Shown: positions 52,408-62,203, counted from the stretch's first letter. The stretch: 64,000 nucleotides of DNA from Geminicoccaceae bacterium (GCA_028285265.1 JANQPX010000049.1:1-64000), one strand, 5' to 3'. The notes: a model not told the origin generated them from the sequence alone. A program made the numbers and translations.

Positions 52408-53940
52408 ATGCTTCGCAAACAGTCATGGTTGGCTACCTGGCTCGCAGCCCTAGTACTTAGCGGTACGCCGGTTGCCGCGTCGGACACAAAGGACACTTTG
52501 AACCTGGCATCGGCTTGGGAAATCACGAGTGTCGATCCCGCCATCTCAGGCTTTGCGCTGCAACGACTGCAGATCCAAGAGAATCTCGTCGATGCCGACA
52601 GCGAGGGCACCTTGCGCCCGGGTCTCGCGACCGAATGGAGTACCTCTGATGATGGGCTGACCTGGCGGTTCACGTTGCGCGAAGGTGTCTCCTTTCACGA
52701 CGGCACACCGTTCGATGCCGCCGCAGCCATTTCCGCACTACAACGCGCTGCGGCGCAACCAGGTATCCTGGAGAATGCGCCGCTTGGTGACATTTCGGCC
52801 GATGGCAACACTGTGGTGATCACTTTGGAGAAACCCTTCGCCGCTTTGCCGTCGCTTCTTGCTCATGCGACGACAATCATTCCAGCGCCTGCATCCTTTG
52901 ACGCTGATGGGAATCCGACCGAGGCGATTGGAACGGGTCCGTTCAAGGTTGGTGAGCTCAAGCTACCTCTGGGCATCGACCTTGTTCGATTTGATGACTA
53001 CTGGGGCGAGACCCCATCGATCGCCAAGGTGAACTACCTTGCAGCCGGCCGGGCCGAGACCCGAGCCCTTCTCGCTGAAAGTGGCGAGGCTGACCTCGTC
53101 TTCGGTTTCGACCCGGCGGGTTTCTCACGCCTCCAGTCCATCGACAATGTTGAAACCCGTGCGGTGCCTATCCCGCGGGCCGTGATGCTGAAAGTGAATG
53201 TTGGGCACCCATTCTTTGCGGCTCCGGAGGCCCGACAGGCGCTGAGCCTCGCTATCGACCGTGACGGAATCGCCGCTGGTATCACCCGCTTTCCGGAAGC
53301 TGCGGCCACGCAACTTTTCCCGCCTGCACTTGGCGGCTGGCATGATACCAGCCTAACACCTCTCGCCTATGATCCCGAGAAGGCGAAAGAGCTTTTGGCA
53401 GGGCTCGGGTGGACAGAGGGCGAGGATGGCATTCTCGTAAAGGACGGTGAGCGCTTTGCGATCCAGCTTCGCACCTTCCCGGATCGCCCGGAACTCCCAC
53501 TCATGGCAACCGCGCTGCAGGATCAATGGCGTGCCATCGGCATCGAACTCGACGTTAGCGTCGCGAACTATTCGGAGATCCCGGCCGGGCACCAGGATGG
53601 CTCACTGGAAGTCGCGCTCTATGCCCGAAACTACGGACTAACCCCTGATCCGATTGGCACCATTTTGAATGATTTCGGAACAGGCGGTGGCGATTGGGGT
53701 GCGATGAACTGGGACACGCCAAATGTGAGCGAAGCACTCGAGACGATTGCCGAGACTGCTGACGATGCTGTTCGAAAGCCGTTGATCGCCGAGGCAACGG
53801 CCGCCATCCACAATGGCCTGCCGCTGATTCCGATCACCTGGTACATGCACACTGTCTCCATCGCTGAGGGCCTAGATGGGGTGATCGTCGACCCGCGCCA
53901 ACGCACGTATGGATTGGAGCGCATTTCCTGGGCCGATTGA
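52408..53940 (+). CDS. ABC binding protein, peptide/nickel (family 5) type
   Basis: 510 residues from ATG 52408, with GAGGG at 52396; a GTG at 52402 is a possible alternative. Signal peptide ends near TPVAASD. The SBP family 5 pattern is clear: LATEWSTSDDGLTWRFTLRE, FHDGTPFDAAAAI, GTGPFKV and DYWGETPSIAKVNYL (NikA/DppA-like). Substrate could be nickel-chelate, peptide or opine-like; not decidable. First gene of an importer operon. Confidence 0.9.
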   Translation: MLRKQSWLATWLAALVLSGTPVAASDTKDTLNLASAWEITSVDPAISGFALQRLQIQENLVDADSEGTLRPGLATEWSTSDDGLTWRFTLREGVSFHDGTPFDAAAAISALQRAAAQPGILENAPLGDISADGNTVVITLEKPFAALPSLLAHATTIIPAPASFDADGNPTEAIGTGPFKVGELKLPLGIDLVRFDDYWGETPSIAKVNYLAAGRAETRALLAESGEADLVFGFDPAGFSRLQSIDNVETRAVPIPRAVMLKVNVGHPFFAAPEARQALSLAIDRDGIAAGITRFPEAAATQLFPPALGGWHDTSLTPLAYDPEKAKELLAGLGWTEGEDGILVKDGERFAIQLRTFPDRPELPLMATALQDQWRAIGIELDVSVANYSEIPAGHQDGSLEVALYARNYGLTPDPIGTILNDFGTGGGDWGAMNWDTPNVSEALETIAETADDAVRKPLIAEATAAIHNGLPLIPITWYMHTVSIAEGLDGVIVDPRQRTYGLERISWAD

Positions 53941-53945
53941 CACCG

Positions 53946-54911
53946 ATGAGCGCGGGGACGGGTACTGGGATCGGCTCAGTACTCGGTGCCCGGGCGCTGC
54001 AGGCTGTCATGGTCGCTATCGTCGTCGGAGTCGTAAGCTTCGCGATGATGCAAGCTCTTCCCGGCGACGCTGCCTTTCGCATCGCCGCGGGGCGCTATGG
54101 CTATGACATGATGAATGCCGCTTCGGCTGAGGCCGTGCGCGCTGAACTCGGCCTCGACCGGCCACTCTTGATCCAGCTCGGCGCCTGGCTGGGGTCGCTG
54201 GCCCAGTTCGATATGGGACGCTCCCTGGTCACCGGAGCGCCTGTAGTGGATGAGATCGCCCACCAGCTTGGTGCCTCACTCTTGCTCGCCGCTGCTGCCA
54301 TCGTGGTCTCTGTCATGATCGCCTTGCCGGTCGGGGTCGCCTCGGGGCTTCATCCCGGCGGCCTGGTCGATCGGGTCACGCTGGCGATCTCTGTTGGCAT
54401 TCGCGCCGTGCCCATCTTTGCGCTTGCCGTTCTCCTTATCTTGGTCATGGCGATTCAGATGCGACTCCTGCCGGTCGCAGGCTTTGATCGCATCGAGCAT
54501 CTGGTTTTGCCTTCCCTCACGTTGGGGCTCAGCCTCGCCGCTGTCTCCAACCGTGTGGTTCGAGATGCTGTCGTCGACGCCATGGCCAGCGATTGGTACC
54601 ACTTCGCTCGAACCAAGGGGCTGAGCCAGCGCATCACACTCCTTCGACATGTGGCGCGCAATGCTGCCGTTCCCGTCGTCGCCTATATCGGGGTGCAGCT
54701 CGCATTTCTCATTGAGGGCGTGGTGATCGTCGAGTCGGTCTTTTCTTGGCCTGGTATCGGTCACGCCCTCGTGCATGCGATCTTCGATCGCGACGTGCCC
54801 ATGGTTCAGGGAACGGCGCTGACCTTGGGCCTTCTCTACGTGGTGCTCAATCTCATGATCGATCTGGTCTGCCGAGGCCTTGATCCGCGTGGTGCAGAGG
54901 ATGCCGCTTGA
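53946..54911 (+). CDS. ABC importer permease, DppB/NikB type
   Basis: 321 residues from ATG 53946; a TTG at 53937 overlapping the preceding stop is an alternative. Six membrane helices and the family loop (RTKGLSQRITLLRHVARNA near 225) are present, with the VFSWPGIGHALVHAIFDRD ending typical of DppB/NikB. Confidence 0.9.
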   Translation: MSAGTGTGIGSVLGARALQAVMVAIVVGVVSFAMMQALPGDAAFRIAAGRYGYDMMNAASAEAVRAELGLDRPLLIQLGAWLGSLAQFDMGRSLVTGAPVVDEIAHQLGASLLLAAAAIVVSVMIALPVGVASGLHPGGLVDRVTLAISVGIRAVPIFALAVLLILVMAIQMRLLPVAGFDRIEHLVLPSLTLGLSLAAVSNRVVRDAVVDAMASDWYHFARTKGLSQRITLLRHVARNAAVPVVAYIGVQLAFLIEGVVIVESVFSWPGIGHALVHAIFDRDVPMVQGTALTLGLLYVVLNLMIDLVCRGLDPRGAEDAA

Positions 54912-55750
54912 TGGCATCAGCTGATGTTGCCGCCTCGTCGGAAAGCAGCACGTCGCCAGCCTTCACCTGGAGTCCAGCGCGTCTTGTCGGCATCGGGCTG
55001 CTGATCCTCCTTGGAGGAGGCGCTATGCTAGGACCGGAATCATTCGGACTTGACCCTGCGAAACAGTCCCTTCGCGACAGCCTTCAGGGGCCAAGTGCAG
55101 CCTATCTGCTCGGCACCGATCATCTCGGGCGGGACATGGCAGCGCGCCTTCTCGCTGGTGCCCGGCTATCGCTTTCGCTCGGCGTTCTATCGGTCATCAC
55201 TGCCGCCATTCCTGGCGTCGCTCTCGGCTTGCTCGCCGTTTTTGGTGGTCGTTGGGCTGATCGTCTTCTCGGCATCCTCGCCGACGCTGTGCTCGCGCTC
55301 CCTGGTCTTCTGCTCGTTTTGATGCTCGCGGCCATTGCCCCCGGATCCTGGTGGGCACTTTATGTCGGCATCTCGCTGACCCTTTGGGTCGAGTATTTTC
55401 GCTATACGCGACAACGGACCCGTATTCTTGTCGCGAGCCCGGCCGTCGAGGCAGCACGTCTCCTCGGCTTTGGCCCGTTGCACATTCTCCGCCGGCATAT
55501 CGCCCCGGAACTCACGCCCGGCCTTTTGACAATTGCCGCGTTCGGCGTCGCTGCGGGCGTGACGGCGCTTAGCGGTCTCGGCTTCATCAGCGTCGGGTTG
55601 CGACCGCCGACCGCCGAATGGGGCATCATGATGACCGAACTCCTTCCTTATTGGCGCGAGGCTCCCTGGCTGATCCTGCAACCCGTCGTCTGTCTATTCG
55701 CCACGGTCCTTGCTCTGCATCTTGCGATCGGCATTGGGAAACGGCCTTGA
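54911..55750 (+). CDS. ABC importer permease, DppC/NikC type
   Basis: 279 residues from ATG 54911, overlapping the previous stop (TGATG). Five to six helices; GTDHLGRDMAARLLAGARLSL and RLLGFGPLHILRRHIAPELTP are the DppC/NikC-type signatures. Partner of the DppB-type permease. Confidence 0.92.
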   Translation: MASADVAASSESSTSPAFTWSPARLVGIGLLILLGGGAMLGPESFGLDPAKQSLRDSLQGPSAAYLLGTDHLGRDMAARLLAGARLSLSLGVLSVITAAIPGVALGLLAVFGGRWADRLLGILADAVLALPGLLLVLMLAAIAPGSWWALYVGISLTLWVEYFRYTRQRTRILVASPAVEAARLLGFGPLHILRRHIAPELTPGLLTIAAFGVAAGVTALSGLGFISVGLRPPTAEWGIMMTELLPYWREAPWLILQPVVCLFATVLALHLAIGIGKRP

Positions 55751-57147
55751 TGATCAAGCTTGAGGTTGTCGATCTACGCGTGTGGGCAGGCTCGAAGCGA
55801 CTCCTGGGACCGATAAGCTTTGCCGTTCCCGCAGGAGGAACGCTCGTTATCATTGGAGAAACCGGCGCCGGCAAAAGCCTCCTTGCCCAAGCGATCCTGG
55901 GCGCGTTGCCTCGGGGCTTGGAAGCGGACGGTGACATTCGACTGGGCGGTCGGCGCATCGATGATTTGACGACCGCCGAGCGCGCGCTTCTCTGGGGGCG
56001 CGAGATCGCGCTTCTGCCGCAGGAGCCCTGGCGAGCGCTCGATCCTTTGATGGCGTCAGGCTCACAAGTCACTGAGACCTATCGTTTTGTTGCGGGGCTT
56101 GAGCAAGACGCCGCAAGGCAAGCGTCGGCGCACGTCTTCGAAGAACTCGGTTTGGCAGCGGCTCGAAGAAAGCGCCCGGGCGAGCTCTCCGGCGGTATGG
56201 CGCAACGTGCTGCTTTTGCTGCGTCGCGCGCCGGCGGCGCAACACTTCTCTTGGCGGACGAGCCGACGAAGGGCCTCGATCGAAGCCGGGCGCAGGTCAT
56301 CGTAGGTCTCTTGAAGGCCGCACCAGTTCATGGTGGTGCGCTGCTCGCGATCACCCACGACGTGTCGGTGGCGCGTGATCTCGGTGGTTCGATCCTGATG
56401 TTAAAGGACGGTGCAATTGTCGAACAGGGTGAGACGACGGAGGTCCTCGCTGCACCGCGTTCTACCTATGGCAAAGACCTCATCGCCGCCGACCCCGCGA
56501 GTTGGACTCGCTCCGCCACGGTGGCAAACGGCAAGCAAGTTTTGTTGGCTGAAGGGCTGACGCTGGAACGCGGCGGCCATTGCTTGGTCAAGGACTTCGA
56601 GCTGTCGCTTTCGGCCGGCGAGCGTGTCGCCATTACGGGCCCGAGTGGAGCTGGCAAAACGACGCTCCTCGATACACTCGCAGGTTTGCTGCCGCCGGCG
56701 CATGGTCGGGTGACCAGAGGGCAAGACGTCGCCCCAACTGGCATTCAGAAGATCTATCAGGACCCGCCGTCAGCGTTTCCACCGCGCGTCACGCTTGGCC
56801 GTAATCTCCGCGATGTTGCCGATCTTCACGGGATCGATTGGCGACTGATCATGCACCTGTTGATGAAGCTCCGCGTCGATCAGGAGTTATTGGAGCGGCT
56901 GCCCGATCAGGTCTCAGGTGGTGAGCTTCAACGCATCGCCATCGCGCGCGCCCTCGCAGTAGCACCCTCCATCCTCCTCGCCGATGAGCCGACGTCGCGA
57001 CTCGACCCGATTACCCAAGCCGACACCATGAAACTCCTGGCTGAAACGACGACCGAAGCTGGGACGTCGGTCGTGCTCGTTACGCACGATGAAGCCATGG
57101 CGGCAAATTGGGCAGAACGTCAGTTGGGTATGAACGCCATCGCTTAA
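55750..57147 (+). CDS. Fused double-ATPase of ABC importer (DppD-DppF type)
   Basis: 465 residues from ATG 55750 overlapping the permease stop. Two nucleotide-binding domains in one chain: Walker A GETGAGKS (36-43), signature LSGGMAQR and LLLADEPTKGLD in the first; GPSGAGKTT (about 297-305), signature VSGGELQR and ILLADEPTSRLD in the second. It replaces the separate D and F ATPases of this family. Both sites look intact; the second domain is shorter than usual. Confidence 0.92.
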   Translation: MIKLEVVDLRVWAGSKRLLGPISFAVPAGGTLVIIGETGAGKSLLAQAILGALPRGLEADGDIRLGGRRIDDLTTAERALLWGREIALLPQEPWRALDPLMASGSQVTETYRFVAGLEQDAARQASAHVFEELGLAAARRKRPGELSGGMAQRAAFAASRAGGATLLLADEPTKGLDRSRAQVIVGLLKAAPVHGGALLAITHDVSVARDLGGSILMLKDGAIVEQGETTEVLAAPRSTYGKDLIAADPASWTRSATVANGKQVLLAEGLTLERGGHCLVKDFELSLSAGERVAITGPSGAGKTTLLDTLAGLLPPAHGRVTRGQDVAPTGIQKIYQDPPSAFPPRVTLGRNLRDVADLHGIDWRLIMHLLMKLRVDQELLERLPDQVSGGELQRIAIARALAVAPSILLADEPTSRLDPITQADTMKLLAETTTEAGTSVVLVTHDEAMAANWAERQLGMNAIA

Positions 57148-57234
57148 TGGGGCAGCGTGCGCTGCTCGCAACGCAGCCTATCCCTTGACATGTCGCCTGC
57201 AGGCCATCGATGAACTTCATGCTTGATGTTCTGC

Positions 57235-57264
57235 ATATTTTATCTGATATATTATAGAAAATAT
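57235..57264. promoter_or_regulatory. AT-rich imperfect 30-bp palindrome before TRAP operon
   Basis: ATATTTTATCTGATATATTATAGAAAATAT-like element with 7-bp perfect outer arms and partial inner symmetry, 20 bp before the TRAP small-permease start. A candidate operator for the GntR regulator at the operon end. Confidence 0.4.
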
Positions 57265-57284
57265 TCAACCGGAGGCGTATTGGG

Positions 57285-57764
57285 ATGCGTGCGACGCTCT
57301 TTCGCGCCTGTGACTACGTCGAAGCCTTTTTCAAGGCGATCGGCGTTCTGTTGTTCACGATCATGATCGTGGCGGTCTTTTATGAGGTCGTCATGCGCTA
57401 CGTCTTCAATGCGCCGACCTTCTGGGCCGAACCGTTGGCGCGTAATGCGATGATTTGGATGGTCCTGCTCGGCCTGGCCGTGGGCATTCGGCAAAAGGAA
57501 AACATCTGCGTCGATTTCATAGCAGATCGCTTCGTTGACCCATGGCGTCGGTACATCGCCTGGGTGCGCATCGCGCTGGTGATCGCGTTTGCGAGCGTCC
57601 TCCTGGTCTATGGCTCGGAGATGGCGGCTCTCAATATGCGCCAGACGATCACCGGACTCGATGTCCCAGCTGGCCTCGTTCAAAGCGTCGTCCCTGTCGC
57701 CGCTCTCGGCATGATACTCTTCGCGCTTGAGCTGGTTGCGAAGCGTGACTGGTCACGGTTCTGA
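57285..57764 (+). CDS. TRAP transporter small permease (DctQ type)
   Basis: 159 residues, four membrane helices; LFTIMIVAVFYEVVMRYVFN and FWAEPLARNAMIWMVLLGLA are DctQ signatures. CCGGAGG precedes the start. Stop overlaps the large permease start. Confidence 0.93.
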   Translation: MRATLFRACDYVEAFFKAIGVLLFTIMIVAVFYEVVMRYVFNAPTFWAEPLARNAMIWMVLLGLAVGIRQKENICVDFIADRFVDPWRRYIAWVRIALVIAFASVLLVYGSEMAALNMRQTITGLDVPAGLVQSVVPVAALGMILFALELVAKRDWSRF

Positions 57765-59041
57765 TGGAGCTCGGGGTCCTCTTCGGTATCCTGGTGGCCA
57801 CCCTTGTCATCGGGTTACCGCTACCGTTCGCGCTCGGTGCGGCTTCGCTGTCAGCGCTTCTTGTGATGGATCTCGGCATTCCGCTCACCATCGTGCCGCA
57901 GCGCTTCATTGCCGGCATCGACAGCTTCGCCTTCATGGCCATCCCGTTCTTTCTATTAGTCGGCGAGCTGATGAACACATCGGGCATCACCCGTCGGATC
58001 ATCAATCTTTCGAACGCGCTCGTGGGTCATATCGCGGGCGGGCTCGCCCAGGTGAACGTCGTCTCCTCGATGTTCTTCGGCGGCATTTCCGGCTCATCCA
58101 CCGCTGATACGGCGTCGATCGGCTCGATCCTGATCCCGGCGATGAAGAAGGAAGGTTATGACGCAGACTTCGCTGTGGCGCTGACCGCGACCTCGTCTTG
58201 TTGTGGGCCGCTCATTCCGCCCTCGATCGGCTTGGTGCTCTATGGCGTCATCGCCAATGTCTCGATCACCAAGCTGTTCCTTGCGGGTTACATACCGGGC
58301 CTGATGCTTGGCGGTGGGCTACTCCTTACGAGCTACATCATCTCGAAACGCCGTGGTTATCCGACGCATCCGCGCGCGCCGATGGCGGAGGTTTGGGCAG
58401 CATTTCGGGGCAGCGTTTGGGCGGCCGCCCTCCCATTCCTGATCATTGGCGGGCTGCTCTCGGGCATCTTTACGGTCACGGAGGCTGCCTGCGTGGCCGT
58501 GGTCTACACGCTGATCGTCGGCCTCATCATCTACCGCGAGCTTCGCCTCCGCGACCTCATCGGGGTCTTTCAAATCGCCATGGTGAAATGCGGCGTCATG
58601 ATGTCGGTCGCAGCGTCTGCCCTGCTTTTCGCCTGGGTGCTGACGGTGCTGGAAGTGCCGCAACAACTGGCCGACGCTATCCTGGCGATTTCGGACAACA
58701 AGTATGTCATCCTCCTACTCCTCAACATTTTTTTCCTGATCATTGGCACATTCATGGAGCCGAAAGCCTCGCTCCTCATCCTGATGCCAGTGCTCTTACC
58801 GGTCCTTCCGACCTTCGACATCGACCTGATCCATTTCGGCATCATCATTATCTTCAACAATCTGATTGGGTTGATCACGCCCCCGATCGGCTTAGTGCTG
58901 AACCTCGCTGCCAAGATCGGAAACGTACCGATCGACAAGGCCGCCGTCGCGGCCCTGCCGTTCCTCGCCACCATGCTCGTCATCCTGATGATCATCACCT
59001 ATGCGCCGGCGTTGATCCTCTGGCTGCCGAACATGCTTTGA
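57764..59041 (+). CDS. TRAP transporter large permease (DctM type)
   Basis: 425 residues, about twelve helices. VSSMFFGGISGSSTADTASIG and MKKEGYDADFAVALTATSSC are conserved DctM loops, GLITPPIGLVLN the second-half counterpart. Catalyses sodium-driven uptake with the periplasmic protein. Overlaps the DctQ-type gene (TGATG). Confidence 0.95.
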   Translation: MELGVLFGILVATLVIGLPLPFALGAASLSALLVMDLGIPLTIVPQRFIAGIDSFAFMAIPFFLLVGELMNTSGITRRIINLSNALVGHIAGGLAQVNVVSSMFFGGISGSSTADTASIGSILIPAMKKEGYDADFAVALTATSSCCGPLIPPSIGLVLYGVIANVSITKLFLAGYIPGLMLGGGLLLTSYIISKRRGYPTHPRAPMAEVWAAFRGSVWAAALPFLIIGGLLSGIFTVTEAACVAVVYTLIVGLIIYRELRLRDLIGVFQIAMVKCGVMMSVAASALLFAWVLTVLEVPQQLADAILAISDNKYVILLLLNIFFLIIGTFMEPKASLLILMPVLLPVLPTFDIDLIHFGIIIIFNNLIGLITPPIGLVLNLAAKIGNVPIDKAAVAALPFLATMLVILMIITYAPALILWLPNML

Positions 59042-59076
59042 CGTTCAACTACCACCATGACCAAGGGAGGCTAACA

Positions 59077-60039
59077 ATGAGAACCATCGTCACCGCGCTG
59101 AGCGGTCTTGTGCTAATGGGTGCGTTCATGACATCAGCTTCGGCCGAGACCAGGCTGAAGCTTGGCCATGTCGCCAATACCGACCACCCCATTCACTTCG
59201 CTGCCGAGACGTTCTCGCGTGTTGCCAACGACCTAAGCGGTGGCGAGCTCGACGTGCGCATCTTCCCATCCAGCCAGCTCGGTAAGGCGAAGGAAGCGCT
59301 CGAAGGCATTCAGCTCGGCACGATCGATATCTCGATGGACTCCATTGGATCGCTTTCCAATTTCCATCCGGTCGCGGGTGTTGAAAGCATGCCCTATCTG
59401 TTCCGAGACGCCGATCATTACATGGAAGTCTGGAATGGACCTGTCGGTCAGGAGATCAAAGAGCTTTTGGCCAAGGAGGCGAATTTCCGCGTTATGGGCC
59501 ATCTCTATCGTGGTTCACGTGAGCTGACCTCCAACCGTGAGATTCGCTCCATCGATGATCTCGCCGGCCTGAAGATCCGGGTGACGCCGATCAAGGAGCG
59601 CCTGGAGACTTGGAAGGCCTTTGGTGCCAGCCCAACGCCGATGGCCTGGTCTGAGGTCTTCACCGCCCTTCAGCAAGGGGTAATCGAAGCTCAGGAAAAT
59701 CCGATCGCGGCCATTCATGCGGAAAAGCTCGCCGAGGTTCAGGATTACCTAATCCTGACCTCGCACATGGCGAACGGCTTCACCTTCGTGATGAACGCCG
59801 AGCGTTTCGACGGCATGCCGAGTGAGCACCAGATTGCTCTTCGGGGTGCCGCCCTTGCCGCTGCTGCCGAGTTCCGGGCCACGGTCAAGGCGAACCGCGA
59901 GCGGCTGATTGAGGCCCTCAAGGGGCAAGGCATGGAGGTCATCGAGATCGATCAGGCGCCGTTCCAGGCGAAGGCGAATGATGTCGTTGCGCTCTTCCCA
60001 GAGGTGCAGCCCTGGTATGAGAAGATGACGGCGGAGTAG
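59077..60039 (+). CDS. TRAP periplasmic binding protein (DctP type)
   Basis: 320 residues from ATG 59077 with GGGAGG upstream; signal peptide to about FMTSASAE. DctP pattern: LKLGHVANTDHPIHFAAETF, LAGLKIRVTPIKER (Arg of the carboxylate clamp) and GVIEAQENPIAAI. Binds an organic acid. Intergenic hairpin follows. Confidence 0.93.
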   Translation: MRTIVTALSGLVLMGAFMTSASAETRLKLGHVANTDHPIHFAAETFSRVANDLSGGELDVRIFPSSQLGKAKEALEGIQLGTIDISMDSIGSLSNFHPVAGVESMPYLFRDADHYMEVWNGPVGQEIKELLAKEANFRVMGHLYRGSRELTSNREIRSIDDLAGLKIRVTPIKERLETWKAFGASPTPMAWSEVFTALQQGVIEAQENPIAAIHAEKLAEVQDYLILTSHMANGFTFVMNAERFDGMPSEHQIALRGAALAAAAEFRATVKANRERLIEALKGQGMEVIEIDQAPFQAKANDVVALFPEVQPWYEKMTAE

Positions 60040-60065
60040 TCGTCGATCGACGGACGTTGGGTGCA

Positions 60066-60097
60066 TCTGACGCGGCGGCCTCTGCCGTCGCGTCAGA
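60066..60097 (+). other. Intergenic stem-loop between TRAP and CoA-transferase genes
   Basis: TCTGACGCG (60066) pairs with CGCGTCAGA (60089); inner GCGGC/GCCGT extends it to a 14-bp stem with one G-U pair and a CTCT loop. Likely mRNA stabiliser/attenuator after the binding protein gene; no T-run. Confidence 0.65.
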
Positions 60098-60125
60098 TAA
60101 CCTCTTAAGAAGATTGGAACGGCTC

Positions 60126-61334
60126 ATGCCCGAATCATCAGGATTTAACCCAGACGCCATCGGTCCGCTGGACGGCGTTCGGGTCGTTGACCTGACGCGT
60201 CTTGCAGCCGGCAATATGCTGAGCCACATGCTCGCCGATTTCGGCGCCGAGGTGGTCAAGATCGAGCGTCCGGGCGTAGGTGACGATCTACGCCGCTTTG
60301 GCAGCGCCGGGGTCTGGTGGAAGGTTTACGCTCGCTCGAAGAAAAGCATGACGCTGAACCTGAAATCCGATGAGGGTAAAGCGTTGCTGCTCCGCCTCGT
60401 CGAGAAGTCGGACATTCTGATCGAGAACTTCGTGCCTGGCACACTCGAAGACTGGGGCCTCGGGCCGGATGACCTTTGGCGGCATAAGCCGGGCCTGATG
60501 ATCGTCCGAATCTCGGGCTGGGGGCAGACAGGGCCTTATGCGAGCCGCCCTGGATTCGGCACGTTGATCGAGGCGCTGTCGGGCCTTGCCTCCATGACAG
60601 GATTTCCCGATAAACCACCGCTCTTGCCGCCGCTGGCGCTCGCCGATATGGTCGCGGGCCTTGCCGGATTCGGCGCCACCGTCACCGCTTTGCTCGCGCG
60701 CGAGAAGGGTAAAGCCGAGGGTCAGGTTATCGATCTTTCGCTATTCGAGCCGTTGCATGGCATTCTCGGTCCCTGGTCGGCCCACTATGTGGCGACTGGC
60801 GAGGTTCAGGCACGCCTGGGCAATGCCTCTGACGTTGCCGCACCACGCGGCGTTTATCTCTGCGCAGACGGTAAGCATATCGCAATGTCTGCCTCGATGC
60901 AGTCGATGTGGGAACAGGTGGCCCACGCCATGGGTCAGCCCGAACTGATCAACGATCCGAGGTTCAAGACGCCGTCCGATCGGGTCGAGCATCGAGACGC
61001 ATTGGATGAGCTGGTTGCGGCTTTCTTCGCTGAGCGGACGCTTGAAGACAATCTCGACTACTGCGCCAAGGCTGGCATCACCGTCGGTCCGATCGCTAAC
61101 GCTGCCGAGCTCATTGATCACCCCTATATCCGCGGTCGGGGTGTTTTGGTCGACGCGGCGGACGATGACCTAGGCTCGATCCCTATGCACCAAGTCTTCC
61201 CGCGCTTGTCCGGAACACCGGGCGCCATCCGCGAGCCTGCGCCGGAGCTTGGGCAGCATAACGACGAAATGCTGGATCTGATCGGTGTCGATGCCGATGA
61301 ACGGCAGAGTCTTTTTGACCGCGGGATTGTCTGA
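60126..61334 (+). CDS. CaiB/BaiF-type CoA-transferase
   Basis: 402 residues from ATG 60126. Family III CoA-transferase: LDGVRVVDLTRLAAGNMLSH, DFGAEVVKIERPGVGDD, SKKSMTLNLKSDEG and the QTGPYASRPGFGTLIEALSG motif. An active-site aspartate is expected near the LALADMVAG segment. It transfers CoA from an acyl-CoA donor to an organic acid. Confidence 0.9.
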   Translation: MPESSGFNPDAIGPLDGVRVVDLTRLAAGNMLSHMLADFGAEVVKIERPGVGDDLRRFGSAGVWWKVYARSKKSMTLNLKSDEGKALLLRLVEKSDILIENFVPGTLEDWGLGPDDLWRHKPGLMIVRISGWGQTGPYASRPGFGTLIEALSGLASMTGFPDKPPLLPPLALADMVAGLAGFGATVTALLAREKGKAEGQVIDLSLFEPLHGILGPWSAHYVATGEVQARLGNASDVAAPRGVYLCADGKHIAMSASMQSMWEQVAHAMGQPELINDPRFKTPSDRVEHRDALDELVAAFFAERTLEDNLDYCAKAGITVGPIANAAELIDHPYIRGRGVLVDAADDDLGSIPMHQVFPRLSGTPGAIREPAPELGQHNDEMLDLIGVDADERQSLFDRGIV

Positions 61335-61335
61335 G

Positions 61336-62196
61336 ATGTGGCGTTCGATTCTTTTTATCCCTGTCCTTCAGGAGCGTTTTTTGGCAAAGGCCGGCGAACG
61401 CGGTGCGGATGCGATCGTCCTCGATCTTGAAGCGAGCATCGCTCCAGGCAAGAAAGATGAGGCGCGAGCAGCTCTCCCTCATGCGATCGACCGGCTCGCT
61501 GCTCAAGGCCAAGACGTGTTGGTGCGAATTAACATGCTCTGGCGGCCAGCTTTCGCTGATCTCGAGGTCGCGGCACGCGGGGGTGTGAAGGCTATCGTGC
61601 TCCCGGGTTGTTCTTCGGCATCGGAAGTTTTGGCGGTGGATGCCGTACTCAGGGAACTGGAGGCGAGCCGCGGTATCCCTGCGAATGGTATCGGCCTCAT
61701 TCCACTGATCGAGACGGCGAAAGGTGTGGTGAGTGCAAGCGAGATCGCGGCAGTGGCCCCTCGGACCCTAGCACTCACTTTTGGTGTCGAAGATTATCTC
61801 GCGGACATGGAGGCGAACGGTGATCCTAATATCTTGGCGATGACGGCGCTTTCGGTCGCAGAAGCCGCGCGCGCTGCTGGCAAGGCTCCGATGGTCGTCC
61901 CGAGTACGCTCGCGAACCTTGACGATCTCGATGCGTTCGAGGCAGCCGCGCGTCGCGGTCGGGCTATGGGGTCGGTCGGTGGTTTCGCCGTCCATCCAAC
62001 CCAGATACCGGTGCTTAACCGCGTCTTCAGTCCATCACCTGAGGAAATCGGCTGGGCGGAGCGCGTTGTCGCTGCTGCAAAGCAGGCGGAAGAGGAGGGG
62101 ATTGGGGCGTTGAGCCTGGACGGACGTATGATTGATCTTCCGATCGTTCGAAGAGCGGAGCGCTTGTTGGCGCGGCGAACTGACGTCGAAGGCTAG
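61336..62196 (+). CDS. HpcH/HpaI/CitE-like CoA-ester lyase
   Basis: 286 residues from ATG 61336, 2 bp after the CoA-transferase stop. RSILFIPVLQERFLAKAGER and ADAIVLDLEASIAPGKKDEAR show the CitE-like TIM-barrel with Mg-binding acidic residues; FGVEDYLADME is the second metal motif. Likely cleaves a malyl- or citramalyl-type CoA ester. Confidence 0.88.
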   Translation: MWRSILFIPVLQERFLAKAGERGADAIVLDLEASIAPGKKDEARAALPHAIDRLAAQGQDVLVRINMLWRPAFADLEVAARGGVKAIVLPGCSSASEVLAVDAVLRELEASRGIPANGIGLIPLIETAKGVVSASEIAAVAPRTLALTFGVEDYLADMEANGDPNILAMTALSVAEAARAAGKAPMVVPSTLANLDDLDAFEAAARRGRAMGSVGGFAVHPTQIPVLNRVFSPSPEEIGWAERVVAAAKQAEEEGIGALSLDGRMIDLPIVRRAERLLARRTDVEG

Positions 62197-62203
62197 CCTG
62201 TTC

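Noticed and set aside
58198..59076. Long extension upstream of the TRAP binding protein frame
   Set aside because: It overlaps the DctM-type permease out of frame; the signal peptide and ribosome site fix the start at 59077.
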